This document shows positions 1 through 4,984 of a DNA stretch of 11,372 bases, in pieces. The DNA is taken from assembly GCA_017559045.1 (NCBI GenBank), contig JAFYTB010000063.1:1-11372 (forward strand), read 5' to 3'. A program made the translations under genes and the position numbers. Source of the stretch: Eggerthellaceae bacterium (lineage in GTDB: Bacteria > Actinomycetota > Coriobacteriia > Coriobacteriales > Eggerthellaceae). The notes beneath the pieces are model-generated. The model worked only from the letters and a program-made list of their open reading frames with translations, ran no database searches and was not told where the DNA came from. How positions within the stretch are numbered: the stretch's first letter is position 1; each line of letters begins with the position of its first letter.

Positions 1-164
1 CTCGCGATGATGCCATGCGCATCCCCATCATCGCCATGTCGGCAAACGCCTTCGTAGACGACGTACTCGCATCCCTGACAAGCGGCATGAACGCCCATCT
101 GTCCAAACCCATCAACATGGACGAGCTGCTGGCAACCATAGCCCGAGAGCTAGGACGAGCGTAG
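1..164 (+). CDS. C-terminal fragment of a response-regulator receiver (REC) domain, probably of a hybrid histidine kinase
   Basis: The reading frame enters from the left edge (first full codon at base 3) and stops at TAG 162-164, leaving 53 residues. They match the last third of a CheY-like receiver domain: IPIIAMSANAF holds beta-4 with the conserved Ser/Thr position (the Ser of AMSAN), and HLSKP holds the invariant Lys before beta-5/alpha-5. The protein ends just after alpha-5, so REC is the last domain. The AMSANAF...GMNAHLSKP style is typical of receivers at the end of hybrid sensor kinases, but a stand-alone regulator cannot be excluded. The phospho-accepting Asp lies outside the window. 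The kinase gene downstream is on the same strand after a 56-nt gap. Confidence 0.85.
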   Translation, partial: RDDAMRIPIIAMSANAFVDDVLASLTSGMNAHLSKPINMDELLATIARELGRA

Positions 165-171
165 TATCATT

Positions 172-218
172 AGGGCCACCGTCGGACGGAAGTCCGCATG
201 TTCACGAAGGGTGGCCCT
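172..218 (+). promoter_or_regulatory. Nested stem-loop in the leader of the Ser/Thr kinase gene, covering its ribosome-binding region
   Basis: A perfect 9-bp inverted repeat (AGGGCCACC at 172-180, GGTGGCCCT at 210-218) encloses a second perfect 5-bp hairpin (CGGAC 183-187, GTCCG 192-196) capped by GGAA, a GNRA-type tetraloop. The 3' arm overlaps the purine-rich AAGGGTGG (207-214) just upstream of the ATG at 221, so the folded RNA would hide the probable Shine-Dalgarno sequence. No T-run follows, which argues against a terminator. Control of translation is inferred. I do not recognise a known riboswitch or ribosomal-protein leader here. Confidence 0.55.
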
Positions 219-220
219 GT

Positions 221-2278
221 ATGGCGCAGCAATACATACTCGACAGGTATCGCGTTATCGAGAAGGCGGGCGCCGGCGGTTATGGCTCTGTCTACCACGC
301 CTTCGATACCCACCTGAAGCGTGATGTCGCCATCAAGTGCATCGAACTCTCCGAGGCCGACGTGGCGCGTGCGCGCATTCTGGCAACCGAAGAACGCATG
401 CGCGACGAGCTTGGCGAACTCGCCCCGTTTGTTCATGACGAAGACGATCCTCTTGCCGGAGCCTTCGAGGAAGATGACTTCCCCGAGGATCCCGATTTTC
501 TCGACGCCCGAGACGGCCTGCCGGCCCAGCGAATCGGCGTGATCGGCGCGGCGGCAGGACAGACGATCCCCCAAGACCCCAAGCCCTCCGCCAAAGAGGC
601 AGGCAACATCGAGGATCCCTTCGAGCATATCCCCGGCCTCAAAGAGGCGCGCATGGTTGCGCAGCTTTCCGATGCATGCATCGTCACCGTACATGAGTGC
701 GTCGTCGAAGGCACCACCGCGTACATCATCATGGAATACGTCGAGGGCAAGACCCTTGCCCAGATCATGCGCGAATCGGACGAACCGCTTTCGCTCGATG
801 CGGTAGCCGCGGTCTTCTCCAGCGTAGCTCAGGCCCTCTCCACCGCCCACGAATGCGGCATCCTCCACCTCGATATCAAGCCCGACAACGTGCTCATCAA
901 TGCCAAGGGCCAAGTCAAGGTGACCGATTTCGGCCTGGCCACCCTCGCAGACGCAAACGGTCGCGCCACCACCGGTGGCGGCACTATCGGCTACATGCCG
1001 CTTGAGCAGATGCGCCTGCAGCCACTTGATGCACGCACCGACCAGTGGGCTCTTGGCGCACTCACCTACGAGATGCTCACCGAGGAGAACCCTTTCCGCA
1101 CCCAGAGCCTCAACGAGGCGCAAAGCCTTATCGAGGATTCCGAGCTGGTGCTGCCGTCACTGTGCTGGGACGATCTGCCCGCAGCTGCAGACGACATCGT
1201 CTTCACCGCCATGGATCTCGAGCCCGAATCACGCTTCAACAGCGTCGCTGCGTTTACAAAGGCACTTATGCCCTACCTCGGCGACCCGAAGGCAGGCAGT
1301 AAAGAGCTCGCCCAGCTCGTGAAGGGCATTCCCGTTGCTGCTCCTTCCGCACCCGAAGAACCCGTCGTCCAAGAACCCGCGATCCCCTTTATCGACCGCA
1401 TTGGACCGCGCGGCCTCAACATCCTGACGCACGTCCTTGCTGCTCTTGGAGCAGCAGCAACCTGCTCGATCGGCCTACTCAATATTCACCTTGTAGAGGG
1501 CTCGGCCTTCGGCCTGGCAACCGACATGATGCCCGCCTTTGGTGCCATCGTGGCGATATGCGCCGTGCTCGCCCTGATCAAGCCGCATATTGGCGCACTC
1601 GTTTCCTTCGTCGCCCTCGGCGTTGCCCTCATGGCGAACGAGGCTTACATCCTCGGCGTGCTCTTCTTCCTTATCTGCGCGGCATGGTGGTATCTAATTG
1701 GACGAGAAGACGACTTCTCGGCAATGACACCCCTGCTCTTCCCGTTGTTCGGAAGCTTCGGAATGGGAGCCGTCGCTCCCGTTGCAGCAGGTGCCATGCT
1801 TTCGGTCGGACGCGCCACCGCAACTGCGGCATTCTGCGCTTTCCTGGCAATCGTTTTCGCCAGCTTCGGGTCGGGCGATGTCATGAATTGGAATGCCCTC
1901 GTTGGCCTTACGTGGTCGGACGCCAGCATCCAGGCAACCGCCCTGGATGTCGTAACCGAACCGAGGACATGGTGCATTTTGCTCAGTTGGATTGTCGCGG
2001 CAGCTGCATTTAGCTTCCTGTGCCTTCGCGGAACGCGCCTTGTCGACATCATCGGAGGTGTTCTGGCAGCAGGCATTTTGCTGTTTGGCGTGCTCTCCGG
2101 ATTCGGGCTCGATATCTTCGGCAGCACTTGGCGCCCTGGCCTGACCGACTTTGCAGGAGCCATCGTTCCTGGAATTCTGGGCATTCTTCTTGCGACGGCA
2201 AACATCACCGATCGCGTTCGCTGGGACAAGGACGACTGGACGCGCTACCTCGAGGGTCCGCAAACCATTGACGAATAG
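221..2278 (+). CDS. Membrane-anchored Ser/Thr protein kinase with an acidic insertion in the N-lobe and a multi-pass C-terminal domain
   Basis: This 685-residue protein has a bacterial Hanks-type kinase domain at about residues 9-352. Visible motifs are the glycine loop GAGGYGSV (17-24), VAIK with catalytic Lys39, alpha-C Glu142 in GLKEAR, catalytic loop HLDIKPDN (Asp218, Asn223), DFG at 236-238, and the D-x-W motif (Asp274, Trp276). The catalytic Asp is preceded by Leu, not Arg, so this is a non-RD kinase that may not need activation-loop phosphorylation. Lys39 and Glu142 are about 100 residues apart, against about 20 in PknB-type kinases, because of an insertion rich in Asp/Glu/Pro (about 55-138). 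A Pro/Ala/Glu linker leads to roughly eight or nine hydrophobic segments (about 400-660) and a short charged tail. No PASTA or other recognisable sensor domain is present. It should phosphorylate cytoplasmic Ser/Thr targets. The signal and substrates are unknown. Confidence 0.93.
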   Translation: MAQQYILDRYRVIEKAGAGGYGSVYHAFDTHLKRDVAIKCIELSEADVARARILATEERMRDELGELAPFVHDEDDPLAGAFEEDDFPEDPDFLDARDGLPAQRIGVIGAAAGQTIPQDPKPSAKEAGNIEDPFEHIPGLKEARMVAQLSDACIVTVHECVVEGTTAYIIMEYVEGKTLAQIMRESDEPLSLDAVAAVFSSVAQALSTAHECGILHLDIKPDNVLINAKGQVKVTDFGLATLADANGRATTGGGTIGYMPLEQMRLQPLDARTDQWALGALTYEMLTEENPFRTQSLNEAQSLIEDSELVLPSLCWDDLPAAADDIVFTAMDLEPESRFNSVAAFTKALMPYLGDPKAGSKELAQLVKGIPVAAPSAPEEPVVQEPAIPFIDRIGPRGLNILTHVLAALGAAATCSIGLLNIHLVEGSAFGLATDMMPAFGAIVAICAVLALIKPHIGALVSFVALGVALMANEAYILGVLFFLICAAWWYLIGREDDFSAMTPLLFPLFGSFGMGAVAPVAAGAMLSVGRATATAAFCAFLAIVFASFGSGDVMNWNALVGLTWSDASIQATALDVVTEPRTWCILLSWIVAAAAFSFLCLRGTRLVDIIGGVLAAGILLFGVLSGFGLDIFGSTWRPGLTDFAGAIVPGILGILLATANITDRVRWDKDDWTRYLEGPQTIDE

Positions 2279-2299
2279 ATTGCGGGGGCAGGTCTTGCT

Positions 2300-2343
2300 A
2301 GGTGGCGCATCCATCAGGATGCCCGCCTCCCCCAGGTGGCGCA
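2300..2343. repeat. Short direct repeat with hairpin downstream of the kinase gene
   Basis: AGGTGGCGCA occurs twice, at 2300-2309 and 2334-2343 (34-bp period). The first copy runs into a perfect 6-bp hairpin (GCATCC 2307-2312, GGATGC 2317-2322, loop ATCA). The surroundings are G/C-runs and look non-coding. This may be part of the kinase transcript's 3' end or a remnant of an intergenic repeat. No function can be assigned. Confidence 0.4.
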
Positions 2344-2391
2344 CCCCTTAAGCAGTGCTTCGTAAGCCCAAACGCATCGAACCCAGATATG

Positions 2392-2417
2392 AAAAAAGGC
2401 CGCATATGCGGCCTTTT
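2392..2417 (-). terminator. Rho-independent terminator, probably bidirectional
   Basis: A perfect 24-bp palindrome (AAAAGGCCGCAT and its complement, 2394-2417) lies between the end of the plus-strand kinase and the minus-strand tRNA gene. Read on the minus strand, the stem is followed by six T, starting 8 nt past the CCA end of the tRNA. Read on the plus strand it is followed by four T. It is therefore a good terminator for the tRNA and a plausible one for the kinase. Confidence 0.85.
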
Positions 2418-2424
2418 GAATTCA

Positions 2425-2511
2425 TGGTGCGGGTGAAGGGACTTGAACCCCCACGGGATCGCTCCCATACGGACCTGAACCGTACGCGTCTGCCAATTCC
2501 GCCACACCCGC
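2425..2511 (-). tRNA. tRNA-Leu, anticodon CAG, with encoded CCA
   Basis: The minus strand folds into a class II tRNA of 87 nt including CCA. The acceptor stem is GCGGGTG (5' end at 2511) paired with CACCCGC, followed by discriminator A and an encoded CCA (2425-2427). The anticodon stem TACGG/CCGTA carries the loop TTCAGGT, giving anticodon CAG, which reads CUG (Leu). The long variable arm GGGA-GCGA-TCCC is typical of leucine tRNAs. The T-loop is TTCAAGT; two G-U pairs occur in the T-stem. Its terminator lies immediately downstream. Confidence 0.97.
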
Positions 2512-2542
2512 AATCACTGCCTCTTGTTCAGAAGCGAAAGCT

Positions 2543-2571
2543 ATCTTAACTCAGCAATCCCTTCGACGCAA
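2543..2571 (-). promoter_or_regulatory. Candidate promoter of the tRNA-Leu gene
   Basis: On the minus strand TTGCGT (2566-2571) and TAAGAT (2543-2548) are separated by exactly 17 nt and lie about 32 nt before the tRNA 5' end. This is a sensible spacing for a short tRNA leader. The hexamers match the sigma-70-type consensus only moderately (3/6 and 4/6). Confidence 0.4.
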
Positions 2572-2682
2572 GAGAAATTTTGAAAAGACCGTGTCAAATT
2601 TTTACGGGTCGACAAAGATTGATAGCCCTTCCGAAATGCCAAGACCATGGCGGTACCAGCGCAAATCCGCGCTCATAGCAAA

Positions 2683-2721
2683 AGAGAGCGAGCCTGCAAA
2701 TCGACTGCAGGCTCGCTCTCT
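2683..2721 (-). terminator. Terminator hairpin of the molybdoenzyme operon
   Basis: A perfect 16-bp inverted repeat (arms 2683-2698 and 2706-2721) has a 7-nt loop. Read on the minus strand the stem runs straight into TTTT and lies about 120 nt beyond the stop codon of the last operon gene. On the plus strand the stem is followed by GGCCCC, so it acts in the minus direction only. The T-run is short, but the stem is very stable. Confidence 0.75.
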
Positions 2722-2843
2722 GGCCCCGCTTGGTTGAGGGAGGATTTCCGAGGGAACGGAAAGGGAGAAAATGCACGGGACCTTTGAAGGGGAGCATGAA
2801 TCTCGGAAGAAACGGCTCTCCCGGAGACGGCGGAGGAAAGTCC

Positions 2844-3527
2844 TTATGCGCTCAGTGATCCTGCTCTCTTGTCCCTATATGCGCGATACAGGCGCAGGAC
2901 GAGATAGAAGGCGAAGAGCATCGTGTAGATAACCACGCTGGCCAGCGCCTGCTCGCCGCCCTTGGAGGCAGCCGGCGCCAGCATGAACATGAGGTGGGCC
3001 CAGGCGAGGCCGAAAAAGGGGTACGCCAGGCGCTGGACGTTTTTCCACGTGCGACCGCCCATGCGCTGCTTCACGAAGCCGAACGACGTGACGCCCAGCA
3101 GGAGCACCAGAACGAACAGCACGACCGCGACGACGAACGACGCGAGCATCGGGGCTCCCATCGTCCCCGCGACGGCGCGTGCGGCGTAGGGCGCGAGGTA
3201 CATGCACATATGGCCGAGGCACAGGATGCAGGCCACGATGGAAAGCTCCGCGCGCACGGGACGTAGCCACGCGTCGAGCTTGGAGCCCTTGGGCAGCGCG
3301 CCGATGAGCATGACCACCGCGAACAGGGAGAGCGCCACCATGCAGCGCTGGACGAGCACGATGGCGGGCTTCCACCAGCTGCCCGAAAGCAGCCCGTTGG
3401 CGCCGGCGAGGAACACGACGACGACCGCACAGGCAAGTGCGTAGAACGCGACCGGGCAGCGCTTCAACGGCTCGCGCAGGGCGAGCGCGGCGACGGCGGT
3501 CGCAGCGAAGACGAATAGGAATTCCAT
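2844..3527 (-). CDS. Ferric-reductase-like (MsrQ/YedZ-like) haem b membrane protein, probable quinol-oxidising partner of the molybdoenzyme
   Basis: This 227-residue protein is almost wholly hydrophobic, with about six or seven membrane segments (roughly 3-17, 27-47, 57-77, 95-113, 127-148, 168-184, 195-213). The pattern of Arg92 plus a segment with a conserved His (His106, LGHMCMYL), then a loop followed by VQRLAY and a second His (His178, LAWAHLMFM), resembles the ferric-reductase transmembrane domain found in MsrQ/YedZ. His106 and His178 are candidate haem b ligands. The His often seen before RL in that motif (LHRLVY) is Gln165 here. It is the last operon gene, 6 nt after the chaperone. 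AAGGAGG (3540-3546) inside the chaperone's end serves as its ribosome-binding site. It probably takes electrons from quinol and passes them to the [4Fe-4S] subunit, replacing the usual DmsC/NrfD anchor. Family placement is by motif only. Confidence 0.72.
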   Translation of the reverse strand: MEFLFVFAATAVAALALREPLKRCPVAFYALACAVVVVFLAGANGLLSGSWWKPAIVLVQRCMVALSLFAVVMLIGALPKGSKLDAWLRPVRAELSIVACILCLGHMCMYLAPYAARAVAGTMGAPMLASFVVAVVLFVLVLLLGVTSFGFVKQRMGGRTWKNVQRLAYPFFGLAWAHLMFMLAPAASKGGEQALASVVIYTMLFAFYLVLRLYRAYRDKRAGSLSA

Positions 3528-3533
3528 GACGGA

Positions 3534-4235
3534 CTAAAGCCTCCTTGAGTCGATATCGGCGCCGACCGCATCGAGGATCAGCGAGCCGACTTCAGCCAGC
3601 GCGGCATACTCAGCTCCGCAGGAAAGGCTCGATGCCCCTTCCGCGGTCTTAGCCATGAAGGCGGGCAACCACTTGGAGGCGTGCTCGTCCCAGAATCGAA
3701 CGATGCGCCCCGACCACTCGGCACCATCGCCTTCGCGGCCCTCGTGCAGGGCCTTGGCGACCTGGCCGTACAGATACGACATGAAGCTGAGCTCGTTCCA
3801 CGCGCTGTCGGCGGGCTCGGTGCGCGCGTCCTTGGGCAGCACGCCGGCCTCGCGCATGTGGCGCTCGACATCGATCTGTCGCGGGGAGCGGAACAGCGAG
3901 GGCTCGCCCTCGCGGCCATCGGCGACGAAGCAGAAGGGGGACTCGTAAGGCCACACGGGCACGTCTCCGCCGGGCGCCAGGTACAGGAGAGAGTGGCCCC
4001 TCCTCAGGGAGCCGAGAAGGTCATCGGGGTCGCGGGAGACGAAGCCGGAGAAGGCGGCCTCGAGCGGCTCTCCCGCATCATGCGCCCCGGCGTCTCCAAA
4101 GCAGCCCAGAAGGTCTTCCGAGGCTGCGCCCTCCGACAGCGCGGCGGCCAGCTCGGGCGTCGGGAACGCGAAGAGCGCCGATGCGACCTCGCACATGTCG
4201 GCGAGGCCGACGGCTACAAGCAGTCTGTCTTCCAT
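3534..4235 (-). CDS. TorD/DmsD-family molybdoenzyme maturation chaperone
   Basis: This is a soluble 233-residue protein of normal length for the TorD/DmsD/NarJ superfamily. Family signatures are visible in order: a helical start with the LFAFPTPE region (about 22-29), LLYLAP and VWPYESPF (the P-Y-E-S/T motif near residue 95), EPADSAWNELSFMSYLYG (E-P-x-D with E-L-x-F-M), and FWDEHASKWLPAF (H-x-x-x-W-x-P-x-F). These chaperones bind the Tat signal of their partner catalytic subunit and hold it back from export until the molybdenum cofactor is inserted, so the neighbouring catalytic gene is the obvious client. GGAGGAG sits at a good distance from the ATG at 4235. It is separated from the ferredoxin gene by a 108-nt gap with a strong hairpin and is followed by the membrane-protein gene after 6 nt. 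Confidence 0.9.
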   Translation of the reverse strand: MEDRLLVAVGLADMCEVASALFAFPTPELAAALSEGAASEDLLGCFGDAGAHDAGEPLEAAFSGFVSRDPDDLLGSLRRGHSLLYLAPGGDVPVWPYESPFCFVADGREGEPSLFRSPRQIDVERHMREAGVLPKDARTEPADSAWNELSFMSYLYGQVAKALHEGREGDGAEWSGRIVRFWDEHASKWLPAFMAKTAEGASSLSCGAEYAALAEVGSLILDAVGADIDSRRL

Positions 4236-4251
4236 GTAAAGTCTCCTCCCT

Positions 4252-4301
4252 GTCCGCAGCTCCGTTGCGGCACCCGTCGATGTCGGAACGGAGCTGCGGA
4301 C
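4252..4301 (-). promoter_or_regulatory. Intercistronic stem-loop between the ferredoxin and chaperone genes
   Basis: A perfect 15-bp inverted repeat (4252-4266 with 4287-4301) encloses a 20-nt loop. A second element lies beside it: CGCCG 4301-4305 and CGGCG 4320-4324 flank the palindrome CCCTCGAGGG (4307-4316). No T-run follows on the minus strand, so full termination is unlikely. Such hairpins often protect the upstream mRNA or lower expression of downstream genes. Here that would keep the catalytic and ferredoxin subunits more abundant than the chaperone and membrane protein. This role is inferred. Confidence 0.6.
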
Positions 4302-4343
4302 GCCGACCCTCGAGGGAGCCGGCGTCTCGCAAGCTATCGGCGG

Positions 4344-4967
4344 TTAGCCGATGTAGTAGATCTTCGGCGCGGTGCCGTCCTCCTCCTGGAGGAGATGGGC
4401 GTCGGCGTGGGCCGCGACGTACTTGGACACCTCGGACTCGGGGTCGTCGAGGTCACCCCAGAAGCGGGCGCGGCCGGGGCACAGCTGCATGCAGGCCGGG
4501 ACCTCGCCGCGGTCGATCAGGTTGTAGCAGAAGGTGCACTTCTCCATGGTGCCCGCAAGGTGCGCGGGGGCGTCGAACTCGCCGACCACGACGTCGAGGT
4601 AGTACTCGGGCTCGCCGGCGTTCAGGCTGCGCACGCCCTCGTAGGGGCAGGCCTTGACGCACGCCTCGCAGCCGATGCACAGCTGGCTGTCGACCCAGAC
4701 GATGCCGTCCTCGCGCTTCTGCGTGGCGCCGGTCGGACAGGCGTCGAGGCAGGCGGGGTTCTCGCAGTGCTGGCACTGCATGGGCAGGAAGCCCAGCTCG
4801 CAGTTCGGGAAGGTTCCGCTTGCGCAGTCGGCGAAGTCGCCGCCGACGGTGTGCACGACGTTGTACACGATGTCCTTGGGCAGGTTGTTTGCGACCTTGC
4901 AAGCCGCCGCGCAGGTCTGGCAGCCGAAGCAGCGGTTCAGGTCGATGGCCATTCCGTAACGTGTCAT
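4344..4967 (-). CDS. DmsB-like electron-transfer subunit with four [4Fe-4S] clusters
   Basis: This 207-residue protein has sixteen cysteines in four groups, the hallmark of DmsB/NrfC/PsrB-type subunits. The groups are C13-x2-C16-x2-C19-x3-C23, C65-x2-C68-x4-C73-x3-C77, C97-x2-C100-x2-C103-x3-C107, and C144-x2-C147-x11-C159-x3-C163. Pairing of the first with the last group and of the two middle groups would form the four clusters. It has no signal peptide and is expected to be exported bound to the Tat-dependent catalytic subunit. It would relay electrons from the haem b membrane protein to the molybdoenzyme. It starts 17 nt after the catalytic gene's stop, with GGGGAGAG as its ribosome-binding site overlapping the end of that gene, which suggests coupled translation. 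Confidence 0.95.
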   Translation of the reverse strand: MTRYGMAIDLNRCFGCQTCAAACKVANNLPKDIVYNVVHTVGGDFADCASGTFPNCELGFLPMQCQHCENPACLDACPTGATQKREDGIVWVDSQLCIGCEACVKACPYEGVRSLNAGEPEYYLDVVVGEFDAPAHLAGTMEKCTFCYNLIDRGEVPACMQLCPGRARFWGDLDDPESEVSKYVAAHADAHLLQEEDGTAPKIYYIG

Positions 4968-4984
4968 GATTCAGTCACTCTCCC

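Larger units (their letters stand above)
2512..2843. other. Non-coding stretch between tRNA-Leu and the reductase operon
   Basis: These 332 bases hold no convincing gene. They contain the candidate tRNA promoter near 2543-2571, an A/T-rich imperfect inverted repeat around 2575-2602, and the long terminator hairpin at 2683-2721. From 2722 to 2843 lies the 3' untranslated region of the reductase operon, which is purine-rich on the plus strand and shows only a weak hairpin (TTCCG/CGGAA near 2746-2761). A short minus-strand reading frame across 2594-2797 runs through the terminator stem and looks spurious. Confidence 0.6.

Noticed and set aside
172..218. Small SRP RNA, riboswitch or terminator for the leader hairpin
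   Set aside because: It lacks the SRP tetraloop context (GGAAGNAGC), matches no riboswitch consensus I know, and has no T-run.
170..1123. Minus-strand reading frame of 317 codons opposite the kinase domain
   Set aside because: It lies opposite an unmistakable kinase catalytic domain and shows no motifs.
2592..2597. Perfect TTGACA on the minus strand upstream of tRNA-Leu
   Set aside because: No acceptable -10 lies 16-18 nt downstream. The weaker pair at 2543-2571 has correct spacing to the tRNA.
2594..2797. Minus-strand reading frame of 67 codons between the tRNA and the reductase operon
   Set aside because: It crosses both arms of the operon terminator, lacks a good ribosome-binding site, and has no recognisable features.
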